Positions 29,593 to 38,264 of a stretch of 64,000 bases of DNA are shown piece by piece. The position numbers and the translations under genes were made by a program. Below the pieces are notes generated by a model that saw only the letters and a program-made list of their open reading frames with translations, ran no database searches and was not told where the DNA came from. The stretch is taken from contig NZ_CP015418.1 in the NCBI RefSeq assembly GCF_001633165.1, positions 620,001-684,000 on the forward strand. The letters are read 5' to 3'. Each line of letters starts with the position of its first letter. Positions within the stretch are counted from its first letter, which is position 1. Source of the stretch: Rhodovulum sulfidophilum DSM 1374 (GTDB lineage Bacteria > Pseudomonadota > Alphaproteobacteria > Rhodobacterales > Rhodobacteraceae).

Positions 29593-30339
29593 ATGCAAGC
29601 TGCAGAGACAACCGTCGACCCTTCCGAAGTTGCGAAATTCGAGGCCATGGCCGCCGAATGGTGGGACCCGGCCGGGAAATTCAAGCCGCTGCACATGCTG
29701 AACCCCTGCCGGCTGGACTATATCACGCGCCAGATTGCCGCGGAATTCGACCGCGACCTGGCCGCCGAGGCGCCGTTCAAGGGGCTTCGCCTGCTCGATA
29801 TCGGCTGCGGCGGCGGGCTTCTGTCCGAACCGATGGCGCGCCTCGGCGCCGAGGTCGTGGGCGCGGATGCGGCCGAGCGCAACATCCCGGTCGCGCGGAT
29901 CCATGCCGAGCAGTCGGGGCTGGAGATCGACTATCGCCACACCACCGCCGAGGCGCTGGCCGAGGCCGGCGAGCAGTTCGACGTGGTGCTGAACATGGAG
30001 GTGGTCGAACATGTGGCCGATCCGCTGGCCTATCTGACCGCCTGCCGCGCGCTTCTGAAACCGGGCGGGCTGCATCTGTGCTCGACCATCAACCGCAACC
30101 CGAAGGCCTTCATGATGACCATTCTGGGCGCCGAATACGTGATGCGCTGGCTGCCGAAGGGCACCCATGAATACCAGAAGTTCATCACCCCCGACGAGCT
30201 TTGCAGCCTTCTGGAACAGGCCGGGCTGAAACTGCTGGACCGCAGCGGCTTCGTGTTCAACCCGCTGACCTGGGACTGGTCGATCTCGAGCCGCGACCTG
30301 TCGGTGAACTACGTCACCGCCGCCCGCAAGCCCGCCTGA
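29593..30339 (+). CDS. ubiG: ubiquinone O-methyltransferase UbiG
   Basis: A 248-aa bifunctional methyltransferase (2-polyprenyl-6-hydroxyphenol methylase and 3-demethylubiquinol 3-O-methyltransferase). The N-terminus [31 protein letters not shown] is the classic UbiG signature. SAM motif I is [20 protein letters not shown], followed by [10 protein letters not shown] and [16 protein letters not shown]. It acts on the cytoplasmic side of the inner membrane in ubiquinone synthesis. Confidence 0.97.
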   Translation: MQAAETTVDPSEVAKFEAMAAEWWDPAGKFKPLHMLNPCRLDYITRQIAAEFDRDLAAEAPFKGLRLLDIGCGGGLLSEPMARLGAEVVGADAAERNIPVARIHAEQSGLEIDYRHTTAEALAEAGEQFDVVLNMEVVEHVADPLAYLTACRALLKPGGLHLCSTINRNPKAFMMTILGAEYVMRWLPKGTHEYQKFITPDELCSLLEQAGLKLLDRSGFVFNPLTWDWSISSRDLSVNYVTAARKPA

Positions 30340-30349
30340 CGCCTTGTGC

Positions 30350-30382
30350 AGGGGCGGCCCGACCTGCCTGGCCGCCGCCCCT
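30350..30382. terminator. hairpin between convergent ubiG and marR-type gene
   Basis: AGGGGCGGC (30350-30358) pairs with GCCGCCCCT (30374-30382). The right arm reaches into the stop codon of the minus-strand gene. It lacks a clear U tract. Confidence 0.4.
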
Positions 30383-30818
30383 AGCCTTCCAGCTTCTGCC
30401 GAAGCATCCGCAACACCGTCAGCGCCGCCTTCAGCCGGTCCTCGCCGATATCGGCCACCGCCTCGGCCAGGACCGGCGCCACCGCCTGGATCGCGACCTC
30501 CCGCGCCGAGCGCCCGGACGGGCTGATCGAGACCATCTTGCGCCGCGCATCGTCCCAGTCGGGCCGGATATGCACATGCCCCGCCCATTCCAGCCGGGTC
30601 AGCGTGTTGGTCATCGCGCCCCGGGTGACGTGGAAGGCCGCCGCCAGCTGCGCCGGGCTGCGCTCTTCGTTCAGCCGCGCCAGATGGTTCAGCACGGAAA
30701 AGTGACTGATCTCCATCCCCTTGGGCAGGGCCTTCGAAATCCGGTTCCGCGCCAGCTGATCGGCCATGAAGATCTCGCTGAACAGCGTCACGAGCAGGCT
30801 CTCGCTGATCTCGTTCAC
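30381..30818 (-). CDS. MarR-family transcriptional regulator
   Basis: A 145-aa winged-helix regulator. The recognition region is AQLAAAFHVTRGAMTNTLTRLEWAGHVHIRPDWDDARRKMVSISPSG, the MarR helix-turn-helix plus wing with the conserved D-x-R. Such proteins bind DNA as dimers and often respond to small aromatic ligands. Its start overlaps the stop of the upstream nitrilase-like gene by 4 nt. No clear operator was found. The regulated genes are unknown. Confidence 0.88.
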   Translation of the reverse strand: MNEISESLLVTLFSEIFMADQLARNRISKALPKGMEISHFSVLNHLARLNEERSPAQLAAAFHVTRGAMTNTLTRLEWAGHVHIRPDWDDARRKMVSISPSGRSAREVAIQAVAPVLAEAVADIGEDRLKAALTVLRMLRQKLEG

Positions 30819-31645
30819 GGCCCCTCGAAACCCCGGTCATGGGTGATCGAGGGCACCCGCGCCCGGGCCCGCGCCACCTCCTCGCGGTCGAGCTCGACAT
30901 AGGAGATCCCCGGCGCCTCGCCGCCATCGGCCAGCACCTCGCCCCAAGGCGAGACCGCCAGGCTGTGGCCATGGGTCCGCCGCGACTGCCCCTGCGAGGC
31001 CGGATGCAGCCCGCATTGCGCAGGCGCCAGCACATAGCAGCCGGTCTCGATCGCGCGGGCGCGCAGCAGCGGCTCCCAATGGGCGGCGCCCGTCACCGGC
31101 GAAAAGGCGGCGGGCACGGTCAGGATCTCGGCCCCCGCCTTGGCCAGCGCCCGGAACAGATGCGCGAAGCGCAGGTCGTAGCAGATCGCCATGCCGACCG
31201 CCCCGAACGGCGTCGGCGCCAGGACCGCGCGCGCGCCGGGGCGGTAGCCGTCGGATTCGCGGAAGGTCTCGGTCGCGCTGATCTCGACATCGAACATGTG
31301 GATCTTGTCATAGCGGGCGACGATGCCGCCGCCGGGCTCGATCAGGATCGAGCGGTTGGCAAAGCGACCGTCCGGATCCGTCGTCTTCAGCCCGAGCGAA
31401 CCGATCAGCAGCCAGATCCCCAGCGACGCGGCCTCTTGCCGCAGCGCCGCCAGGGTCGGATCCTCGGCCTCTTCCGTCAGCACATTCCGCTGCCAGTCCC
31501 GGCTCGTCGAAAGGCAGTTGGTCACCTCGGGGGTCAGGACCATCCCGGCGCCGCCCGCCGCCGCCTCGCGCACCAGCTCGCGCACCTGGCCGATATTCTC
31601 TTCCGGCAGGTCCGAGGACGTCATCTGGATCAGCGCCGCGCGCAT
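30815..31645 (-). CDS. carbon-nitrogen hydrolase (Nit1/nitrilase family)
   Basis: A 276-aa nitrilase-superfamily amidase. The catalytic triad is E40 (VLTPEVTN), K114 (RYDKIHMFD) and C155 (GMAICYDLRF). Overall sequence (ALIQMTSSDLPEEN, WLLIGSLGLKT, VPAAFSPVTGAAHWEPLLRARAIE) fits the Nit1-type branch that hydrolyses deaminated glutathione. That substrate is a family-level inference; the neighbouring glutaredoxin gene 4 nt upstream agrees with a glutathione theme. ATG 31645 is chosen by homology. Confidence 0.88.
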   Translation of the reverse strand: MRAALIQMTSSDLPEENIGQVRELVREAAAGGAGMVLTPEVTNCLSTSRDWQRNVLTEEAEDPTLAALRQEAASLGIWLLIGSLGLKTTDPDGRFANRSILIEPGGGIVARYDKIHMFDVEISATETFRESDGYRPGARAVLAPTPFGAVGMAICYDLRFAHLFRALAKAGAEILTVPAAFSPVTGAAHWEPLLRARAIETGCYVLAPAQCGLHPASQGQSRRTHGHSLAVSPWGEVLADGGEAPGISYVELDREEVARARARVPSITHDRGFEGP

Positions 31646-31649
31646 CGGC

Positions 31650-31907
31650 CTATCCCGCCAGGAGCGGGTCGAGTTTACCCGCCCGCTCAAGGTCGTAGAG
31701 GTCGTCGCAGCCACCGACATGGGTCTCGCCGATGAAGATCTGCGGCACGGTATAGCCGCCATCGGCCCGTTCCATCATCTGCTGGCGCAGGCCCGGATCG
31801 GCGGTCACGTCGAATTCGGCATAGGATACGCCCTTGCCGTCGAGCAGCCGCTTGGCGGCATGGCAATAGCCGCAGCTGGACGTCGTGTAGATTTCAACCG
31901 TTTGCAT
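31650..31907 (-). CDS. grxC: glutaredoxin 3 (GrxC)
   Basis: An 85-aa dithiol glutaredoxin. The active site is C12-G-Y-C15 in TTSSCGYCHAAKRLL. TVPQIFIGETHVGGCDDL supplies the cis-proline and glutathione-binding GGCDD motif. It reduces disulfides and glutathione mixed disulfides in the cytoplasm. An AGGAGCC lies just before the ATG. It lies between comF and the nitrilase-like gene, all on one strand. Confidence 0.95.
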   Translation of the reverse strand: MQTVEIYTTSSCGYCHAAKRLLDGKGVSYAEFDVTADPGLRQQMMERADGGYTVPQIFIGETHVGGCDDLYDLERAGKLDPLLAG

Positions 31908-31942
31908 GAAGGCTCCTGAAGTTTTGCCGAGACTATAGGTTT

Positions 31943-32662
31943 TCAGTCGGCTTTCGCAACGCGGGCCAGAACCAGCACCCGCACCTCGGCGGCGCCGGCG
32001 GCCAGACAGGCCCCGGCCGCGGCGCCGAGCGTCGCCCCCGAGGTCATCACGTCGTCGATCAGCAGGACCGTGCGCCCGGCAACCCGCCCGCGGTGGCGCA
32101 GCCCGACCGCGATCGCCCCGGCCTGGTTGGCGGCGCGGGCCTCGGCATTCATGCCTTCCTGGGGGCGGGTGGCGCGCAGCCGGACCAGCAGGTCGGGGCA
32201 ATGCTCGGCGCCGGCGCCCTCGGCCACGCCCCGCGACAACAGCGCCGACTGGTTGTAGCGCCGCCGCAAAAGCCGCCAGCGATGCAGCGGCACCGGCGCG
32301 ACCAGCATGCCGGGCCCGAGGATCGGCCGCCCGGCGCGCAGCATCCAGCCCGAGGCGGCCCGGGCCAGATCGGTGCGGTCGCCATGCTTGAAGGCCAGCA
32401 CCAGCCCCCGCGCCCGGCCGCGATACAGCAACGCCGCCCGCCCCCGCGCCCAGGGCCGGGGCGCCGACAGACAGTCGTCGCACCAGACCGGATCATCCGC
32501 CTCCTCGCCGGGCAGCGGCAGCCCGCAGGCGTCGCAGACCAGCCCGGTCACGAAGTCCAGCTCGCCCCAGCAGCGGGCGCAAAGCGCGTGGTCACGCTCG
32601 ACCGGCTCGCCACAGGCCACACAGCGCGGCGGGTAGATGAGTCGCATCGCGCTTTGCAACAT
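31943..32662 (-). CDS. ComF-family phosphoribosyltransferase-like protein
   Basis: A 239-aa ComF protein. The N-terminal double zinc ribbon has three Cys pairs (CVACGEP, CARCW, CDACGLP, then WCDDC). The C-terminal PRTase domain ends with the PRPP loop VLLIDDVMTSGATLGAAAG. ComF proteins take part in DNA uptake in competent bacteria, but most alphaproteobacterial members are not characterised. ATG 32645 (MRLIYPPRC) five codons in is an alternative start. Confidence 0.9.
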   Translation of the reverse strand: MLQSAMRLIYPPRCVACGEPVERDHALCARCWGELDFVTGLVCDACGLPLPGEEADDPVWCDDCLSAPRPWARGRAALLYRGRARGLVLAFKHGDRTDLARAASGWMLRAGRPILGPGMLVAPVPLHRWRLLRRRYNQSALLSRGVAEGAGAEHCPDLLVRLRATRPQEGMNAEARAANQAGAIAVGLRHRGRVAGRTVLLIDDVMTSGATLGAAAGACLAAGAAEVRVLVLARVAKAD

Positions 32663-32707
32663 CGTCCCGGTCCCCTACATAGCGCCGGGCAACCTGCCGG
32701 AGCCAAG

Positions 32708-33553
32708 ATGACCCGACCGCCCGACCTTACCGACCGCCAGGCCCTTGCGCTTCACCGCGCCCGGGCCCTGAAGGCAGGGCCCGCGCTGTTCCTGCACGAG
32801 GCGGCGGCCGACGAGATCAAGGAGAGGCTGATCGAGGTTAACAGAACCTTTACGGCACCCGCCGTGGTCACCCCTTTCGCCGAAGCCTGGCAGGGGCTCC
32901 TGCCCGAAGCACGCATGGTTCCGGCCGAAGAGACGCTCGACCTGGCCCCCGGCGCGCACGATCTCGTGATCCATGCCCTGACCCTGCACTGGGCCAATGA
33001 CCCGGTCGGTCAGCTGATCCAGTGCCGCCGCGCCTTGAAGCCCGACGGGCTTTTCCTCGGGGTCATGTTCGGCGGCCGCAGCCTGCAGGAACTGCGCGCG
33101 GTGCTTGCCGAGGCCGAGGCCGCCACGCTGGGCGGGCTCTCGCCCCGGGTGCTGCCCATGGCCGAGATCCGCGATCTCGGTGCCCTGCTGCAACGCGCGG
33201 GCCTTGCCCTTCCGGTTGCGGATTGCGCCGAATTTTCCGTGACTTATCAAAGCGCCTATCACCTGATGCGCGATCTCCGCGCGATGGGAGAGACCAATGC
33301 CCTGGCCGCGCGCCACCGCCGCACCGCGCCGCGCCGGCTGTTTTCCGAGGCCGCCAGGCGCTATGCGGAATTCCATACCATGCCGGATGGCCGCATCCCC
33401 GCAACGGTCGAAATGATCTACCTTACCGGGTGGGCGCCCGCCGAAACCCAACCGCAGGCTTTGAAACCCGGTTCGGCGCGCATGCGTCTGGCCGATGCGC
33501 TGAACAGGGCCGCGCCGCAGCCCGGCGAGCGCAACGACGGTGGTTCCGATTGA
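32708..33553 (+). CDS. methyltransferase-fold protein (NDUFAF5/BioC-like)
   Basis: A 281-aa protein most like alphaproteobacterial relatives of NDUFAF5, a complex I assembly factor. Visible family segments are ERLIEVNRTFTAPAVVTPFAE, HDLVIHALTLHWANDPVGQL and ALKPDGLFLGVMFGG. The glycine-rich SAM motif I expected between them is missing: the stretch reads GLLPEARMVPAEETLDLAPG. It may therefore not bind SAM in the usual way, or may do another reaction such as arginine hydroxylation, as reported for NDUFAF5. ATG 32708 is chosen because comF lies just upstream in the opposite direction. Confidence 0.78.
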   Translation: MTRPPDLTDRQALALHRARALKAGPALFLHEAAADEIKERLIEVNRTFTAPAVVTPFAEAWQGLLPEARMVPAEETLDLAPGAHDLVIHALTLHWANDPVGQLIQCRRALKPDGLFLGVMFGGRSLQELRAVLAEAEAATLGGLSPRVLPMAEIRDLGALLQRAGLALPVADCAEFSVTYQSAYHLMRDLRAMGETNALAARHRRTAPRRLFSEAARRYAEFHTMPDGRIPATVEMIYLTGWAPAETQPQALKPGSARMRLADALNRAAPQPGERNDGGSD

Positions 33554-33629
33554 CCCGCGTTGGAATCTGTATATTTCCGGGAGGATTCAGAGTTTGAGGC
33601 TCGACAGAAGCGATACCGGGACCGAAAAG

Positions 33630-34721
33630 ATGTTCGATTCCAAAGAGGGCGGAGCCAGCTCCGCGACCTCCGGCCTGACAGGGGCCCGGCCCGAGCACGG
33701 GCCCGAAGACCATCCGCCGGTTCCCCCCGAGCGGATCGGCGTTCTGCTGGCCAATCTCGGCACGCCCGACGGCTATGATTACTGGTCGATGCGCCGTTAC
33801 CTGAACGAATTCCTCTCGGACAAGCGGGTGATCGACTATTCGCGCTGGATCTGGCAGCCGCTCCTGCAGCTGGTGGTGCTGACCAAACGGCCCTTCGCCT
33901 CGGGCGAGAACTACCGCTCGATCTGGAATCACGAGGCCGACGAAAGCCCGCTGATGACGATCACCAAGGCCCAGACCGCCAAGCTCGAGGCCGAGCTGAA
34001 GGCAGCCTATGGCGAGAAGATCGTGGTCGATTTCTGCATGCGCTACGGCAATCCCTCGACCCGGGCCAAGGTCCGCTCGATGCTGAAGAAGGGCTGCCAG
34101 AAGATCCTGTTCTTCCCGCTCTACCCGCAATATTCCGGCACCACCTCGGCCACCGCCTGCGACAGCTTCTTCGAGGCGCTGATGGACGAGAAATGGCAAC
34201 CCGACGCGCGTACCGTCAGCACCTATTTCGACAACCCGCATTACATCTCGGCGCTGGCCGCCTCGGTCGAGCGGGCCTATGCCGCGGCCGAGCAGGAACC
34301 CGACATCCTGGTCTGTTCCTATCACGGCGTGCCGCAGCGCTATCTGACCGAGGGCGACCCCTATCACTGTCACTGCCTGAAGACGACGCGGCTGCTGAAG
34401 GAACGGCTCGGCTGGGATGACAGCCGCATCACCACGACCTTCCAGTCACGCTTCGGTCCCGAGGAATGGCTTCAGCCCTATACCGTCGAGGAAGTGGCGC
34501 GGCTGGCAAAGTCCGGCAAGAAGCGGATCGCGGTGATCGCGCCTGCCTTCTCGGCCGACTGCATCGAGACGCTCGAAGAGATCAACGAGGAGATCTGCGA
34601 GAGCTTCGAGGAGGCCGGTGGCGAGAAGTTCACCTATATTCCCTGCCTCAACGATGACGACGCCCATATCCGGGCGCTGAGCGAGATCGTGAAGGTCAAC
34701 CTGCGCGGCTGGGCCGACTGA
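33630..34721 (+). CDS. hemH: ferrochelatase
   Basis: A 363-aa enzyme inserting Fe2+ into protoporphyrin IX, the last step of heme synthesis. Core motifs are GVLLANLGTPDGYDYW, the catalytic-histidine region VCSYHGVPQRYL, and APAFSADCIETLEEINEEI with the conserved glutamate. ATG 33630 lacks a good ribosome binding site. TTG 33594 has GGGAGGA 8 nt upstream and would add 12 residues, so either could be used. The N-terminal ~35 residues are a disordered, poorly conserved tail. Confidence 0.94.
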   Translation: MFDSKEGGASSATSGLTGARPEHGPEDHPPVPPERIGVLLANLGTPDGYDYWSMRRYLNEFLSDKRVIDYSRWIWQPLLQLVVLTKRPFASGENYRSIWNHEADESPLMTITKAQTAKLEAELKAAYGEKIVVDFCMRYGNPSTRAKVRSMLKKGCQKILFFPLYPQYSGTTSATACDSFFEALMDEKWQPDARTVSTYFDNPHYISALAASVERAYAAAEQEPDILVCSYHGVPQRYLTEGDPYHCHCLKTTRLLKERLGWDDSRITTTFQSRFGPEEWLQPYTVEEVARLAKSGKKRIAVIAPAFSADCIETLEEINEEICESFEEAGGEKFTYIPCLNDDDAHIRALSEIVKVNLRGWAD

Positions 34722-34779
34722 GGCGCGCCCGGCCCGACGGCCGGGCATAGGAACGGCAAAACAAGTTAATGGGCAAAGA

Positions 34780-34810
34780 AAAAGGCGGTGGCACGCGGCC
34801 ACCGCCTTTT
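34780..34810. terminator. bidirectional terminator after hemH
   Basis: AAAAGGCGGTGGC (34780-34792) pairs perfectly with GCCACCGCCTTTT (34798-34810) around a 5-nt loop. The A/T base gives U tracts on both strands, ending hemH and the small gene at 34831. Confidence 0.92.
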
Positions 34811-34830
34811 CCCGTCCTTTCGGACAGATC

Positions 34831-35019
34831 TCAGTTCGACGCGACGGCGGCGACGAGGATCAGGGCCAGAAGCGGCACGATCACGCCTTGGGCCGAGGAC
34901 GAGGTGTCCTGGACGATCACTTCCGGTTCGATCACGGGCTCGGCATAGCTGCCGGCGAAGGCGGTCGAGGCGGTCGCGGCGGTCGCGGCAAAAGCAGCGG
35001 CGAGGGCGAGTTTCTTCAT
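34831..35019 (-). CDS. small exported or membrane protein of unknown function
   Basis: A 62-aa product with an N-terminal signal peptide (MKKLALAAAFAATAATASTAFA, likely cut after AFA). A short acidic segment (YAEPVIEPEVIVQDTSSS) and a C-terminal hydrophobic helix (GVIVPLLALILVAAVA) follow. AGGAGAGA lies 4-5 nt before the ATG, and a strong terminator follows the gene, which support real expression. The layout resembles small single-pass proteins with a periplasmic loop. I cannot assign a function. It lies beside hemH in convergent orientation. Confidence 0.75.
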   Translation of the reverse strand: MKKLALAAAFAATAATASTAFAGSYAEPVIEPEVIVQDTSSSAQGVIVPLLALILVAAVASN

Positions 35020-35154
35020 CTGTCTCTCCTGTAACAGCAGCGCAAAGGCTCTTCCCTGCGCGGCATCCTACACATGTAATTTCTCTGTAAGGGATGGGCC
35101 CGGATTTTAGCAATCGGCCCGAACGGCTTGCCCGCAAGACACCGGCCGATGTCG

Positions 35155-35742
35155 TCAAATTAGCAACACCTGCGTGCCCACCTTGGCCAGGCCGAAGAGC
35201 TCGGCGATGTCCTCGTTGAAAAGGCCGATGCAGCCGTTCGACGAGCGCCGCCCGATCTTGCGGGTGTCGTGGGTTCCATGGATCCGGTAATAGGTCCAGC
35301 CGAGATAGAGCGCATGCGTTCCCAGCGGGTTTTCCGGGCCCGGCGGCACGAAGTCGGGCCATTCGGGATTGCGCTTCTTCATCGCCGGGGTCGGCCGCCA
35401 GCTGGGGCCCTCGACCTTGCGCACGACGCTGGTGCGCCCGAGCCGGGTCAGGTCCTCGGACAGCGGCACCGAGGTCGGGTACAGCTTGTAGATCGTGCCG
35501 TCCTCCGACCAGAAATGCAGCGCCCGCGACTTGACGTCGACGAGGATCGCGCCGTTCTTCAGGCTCGCGAAATAGGGCCGCCAGTCAAGCGCCCTGAAGC
35601 TCGAGATGTTGCGGCGCACCATGTCGGTGAGCTCGGGCTCGATCTCGGTGGTATTGGCCAGGGCAGGTCCGGCGGTTACGGCCAGGGCCGTCCCGGCAAG
35701 GAAATTGCGGCGGCTGAGGCCGCGGGTCGAACGGGTCGTCAT
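35155..35742 (-). CDS. Tat-exported L,D-transpeptidase
   Basis: A 195-aa YkuD-domain protein that would make 3-3 peptidoglycan cross-links or attach proteins to the wall. The Tat-type signal is GLSRRNFLAGTALAVTAGPALA. The catalytic region is YRIHGTHDTRKIGRRSSNGCIGLFNEDI, with nucleophile Cys in SNGCIGL; the arginine usual in the SHGCIRL motif is replaced by glycine. I chose ATG 35742 because GGAG lies 8 nt before it; ATGs at 35763 and 35766 are alternatives. Confidence 0.88.
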   Translation of the reverse strand: MTTRSTRGLSRRNFLAGTALAVTAGPALANTTEIEPELTDMVRRNISSFRALDWRPYFASLKNGAILVDVKSRALHFWSEDGTIYKLYPTSVPLSEDLTRLGRTSVVRKVEGPSWRPTPAMKKRNPEWPDFVPPGPENPLGTHALYLGWTYYRIHGTHDTRKIGRRSSNGCIGLFNEDIAELFGLAKVGTQVLLI

Positions 35743-35913
35743 CTTGCGCTCCGCATGTCGCATCATTTCTGGCAGTCCGGTCAGACCATAGGATCACGCA
35801 CCGGGCAGAGCAATTCAATCCGGCATCACTTCCGGCGGATCGCCGCGCGAAGCGTTTGAACACACACCCCTAAGCCGCTAAAGACCGAAGGAACGTCTGT
35901 TGGGGTTTTTCTT

Positions 35914-36450
35914 ATGATACGATCGGCTCTGGGCCTCTTGGCCGTTCTCTTCGCGCTCTCCGCCTGCTCGACCGGAAACGAGGTCCGGATCGGACCGGAT
36001 GGAAAACCCCTGCCGCAGGTCTACCGGATCTCGCGCGCCGACCAGGGCAAGATCCAGTACCGGATGCTCGACTCGGTCAACGCGCTTCGCCAGGCTCGCG
36101 GGATCGCGCCGCTCGAACTCGACTCGCGGCTGAACGCGGCCGCTGCCACCCATTCGCGCGACATGTCGGTGCAGAACAGGCCCTGGCATTTCGGATCGGA
36201 CGGCTCCTCGCCGCTCGAGCGTGTGGCCCGGGCCGGTTATCAGGGCCATCTGCGCGGCGAGAACATCTCGGAGACCTACGAGACCGAACTCGAGACGCTG
36301 GCCGCCTGGATGGAGGAATCCGACACCCGGAACATCATCCTCGATCCGCAGGCGACCGATCTGGGCTTCGCCTTCTATCAGGAAATGAACGGCAAGATCT
36401 GGTGGACGCTGGTCACCGGCCAGCGCGACGCGGCCGCCCCCGACGCCTGA
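35914..36450 (+). CDS. CAP/SCP-domain lipoprotein
   Basis: A 178-aa protein with a lipoprotein signal (MIRSALGLLAVLFALSACST; lipobox LSAC, lipidated Cys18). The following CAP domain has the ALRQARGIAPLELDSRLNAAAATHSRDM helix, HFGSDGSSPLERVARAGY and GENISETYET. This is the bacterial branch of the cysteine-rich secretory protein superfamily. Its biochemical role is not known. It lies between two L,D-transpeptidase genes that point the opposite way, which suggests an envelope role. Confidence 0.85.
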   Translation: MIRSALGLLAVLFALSACSTGNEVRIGPDGKPLPQVYRISRADQGKIQYRMLDSVNALRQARGIAPLELDSRLNAAAATHSRDMSVQNRPWHFGSDGSSPLERVARAGYQGHLRGENISETYETELETLAAWMEESDTRNIILDPQATDLGFAFYQEMNGKIWWTLVTGQRDAAAPDA

Positions 36451-36489
36451 TCGCGGCGGGGACAGGCCTGTTCCGTCCCCGGGCGTCTT

Positions 36490-36984
36490 TCACGGGAAGA
36501 TGTCGATCACCGTGCCGTCGCGCACCATCGCATAGATGTCTTCCATCTCGCTGTCGCTGACCGCGATGCAGCCCGCCGTCCAGTCATCCGTGCGGCGGCG
36601 GTTTTCCTTCGCCCGGCCATGGATGAAGATGTCGCCGCCCGGCTTCATGCCAAGCGCCTTGGCGGTCTCGATATCGGCCTCGTTCGGGTAGGAGATCCCG
36701 ACCGAGAGGTGATACTGGCTGTCGGGATTACGGCGGTCGATATGATAGCGCCCCTCCGGCGTCTTGCCGTCTCCCTCGACCTGTTTCGGTCCCGCGGGCG
36801 CATATCCCAGCGAAATCGGATAGGCCTTGAGCACCTGATCGTGATGCAGCAGGTACATCATCCGCTGGCCCTTCATCACCACGACACGGGTGACCTCGGG
36901 GCCGCGATAGGTCTTGAATTTCGAACCGCAGCCCGCAAGGGCCGCCATGGCGGTCAGCGTCAGAAACGCGCGTCGGTCGATCAT
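36490..36984 (-). CDS. L,D-transpeptidase lipoprotein
   Basis: A 164-aa YkuD-domain protein with lipoprotein signal MIDRRAFLTLTAMAALAGCG (lipobox LAGC). The catalytic region is DIFIHGRAKENRRRTDDWTAGCIAVSD: the HG and TAGCIAV motifs carry the His and Cys. It is probably a periplasmic enzyme anchored by lipid. ATG 36984 is preferred because the signal peptide begins there; ATG 37017 would add 11 charged residues. Confidence 0.87.
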   Translation of the reverse strand: MIDRRAFLTLTAMAALAGCGSKFKTYRGPEVTRVVVMKGQRMMYLLHHDQVLKAYPISLGYAPAGPKQVEGDGKTPEGRYHIDRRNPDSQYHLSVGISYPNEADIETAKALGMKPGGDIFIHGRAKENRRRTDDWTAGCIAVSDSEMEDIYAMVRDGTVIDIFP

Positions 36985-37052
36985 GTGGCTCTGCTCGCGC
37001 CCTTGGTGTTTTGCCATAGTCTAGCCGATACGGCCCTCGGCAGAAAGCGGGT

Positions 37053-38264
37053 TCAGCGCGAGAACTGCGCCACCAGCTCGACATGGCCCGACCAGCGGAA
37101 CTGGTCGACCGGCTGCACCCAGTCGATCCGGAACCCGCCGGAACAGAGCCGTTTCGCGTCGCGGGCGAAGGTCACCGGATTGCACGAAACCATCGCCACC
37201 CGGGCCAGGTCCGACCGGGCGATCTCGGCGCATTGCGCCTCGGCCCCGGCGCGCGGCGGATCGATCGCCACCGCCTCGAACCGGGCCAGTTCCGAGGCCA
37301 GCAGCGGGCGGCGGAAGAGGTCGCGGGCCTCGGTCGTCACCCGTTTCAGCCCCGGCGTGCCGCGCCAGCCACGGTCGAGCGCGGCCAGCATCGGCGCCGA
37401 TCCCTCGACCGCATGAACCTCGGCGGTCGCGGCCAGCGGCAGGGTGAAGGTTCCGCAGCCCGCGAACAGATCGGCCACCGACCGCACCCCGCCCAGCGCC
37501 GTGCCGACCGCGTCGGTCAGCGCCGCCTGCCCGGCCTCGGTCGCCTGCAGGAAGGCGCCCGCGGGCGGCACCACATGGGCGCGCCCCATTGCCTGCCGCG
37601 GCGGGCGCCGCTCGGCCAGCTGCTCGCCATTCCAGCTCAGCCGTGCCAGATCGTGGGTCTCGGCCAGCGCCGCCAGATCCATCCGCAGCCCGGTATCGAG
37701 CGGCCTGGCCTCCTCGACCGCCATGTCGACCCCGTCCTCCGACCGGGTCAGTGCGATGCTCAGCGCGCCCTTGCGCGAGGCGCCCAGCAGGGTCGCGGCC
37801 TCGCAGGCAGGCAGAGCGGCCATCAGGTCGGGATGCAGCAGGCGGCAATCGGGGATCTCGACCAGCACCTCCGAGGCGCGGGCATGAAACCCCACCAGCG
37901 TACCCTTCTTGGTCCGCCGCCCGGACAGCACCGCGCGCCGCCGACTGGCGGGGGGCGAGGTCAGGATCGGCCGCACGGATGCCCCGAGCCCCTGCCCGGT
38001 CAGCGCCCGTTCCACCACCTGCGTCTTCCAGCCCGCAACGAAGGCGTCCGAGCCATGCTGCAGCGCACAACCACCGCAGGAGGCGAAATGGCGACAGGGC
38101 GGCCGCACCCGCTCGACGACCGGCGTCACGATCCGCGGCCGGGCGATGCGGCCCTCCTCGGGCACGCCCTCGATCTCTTCGCCGGGCAAGGCCAGCGCCA
38201 CGGTCAGACCGTCGCCGGTCAGCCCCTCTCCCCGCAGCGACAACCGCTCCACCAGATGACTCAT
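37053..38264 (-). CDS. RNA uracil-C5 methyltransferase (RlmD/TrmA family)
   Basis: A 403-aa RumA-like enzyme. The iron-sulfur cysteines are C57, C63 and C66 in CRHFASCGGC, plus the Cys in IPDCRLLHP. SAM motif I is VADLFAGCGTFTLPLA. The catalytic segment is VSCNPVTFARDAKRL with DPPRAGAEAQ before it. The target (23S or tRNA uridine) cannot be decided here. The N-terminal TRAM domain looks short. Its start overlaps the stop of the upstream ABC transporter gene by 4 nt. Confidence 0.88.
   Translation of the reverse strand: MSHLVERLSLRGEGLTGDGLTVALALPGEEIEGVPEEGRIARPRIVTPVVERVRPPCRHFASCGGCALQHGSDAFVAGWKTQVVERALTGQGLGASVRPILTSPPASRRRAVLSGRRTKKGTLVGFHARASEVLVEIPDCRLLHPDLMAALPACEAATLLGASRKGALSIALTRSEDGVDMAVEEARPLDTGLRMDLAALAETHDLARLSWNGEQLAERRPPRQAMGRAHVVPPAGAFLQATEAGQAALTDAVGTALGGVRSVADLFAGCGTFTLPLAATAEVHAVEGSAPMLAALDRGWRGTPGLKRVTTEARDLFRRPLLASELARFEAVAIDPPRAGAEAQCAEIARSDLARVAMVSCNPVTFARDAKRLCSGGFRIDWVQPVDQFRWSGHVELVAQFSR

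Noticed and set aside
36484..36502. Further parS site
   Set aside because: The local sequence around TTTCACG matches parS at only about 12/16 and has no intact half-site.
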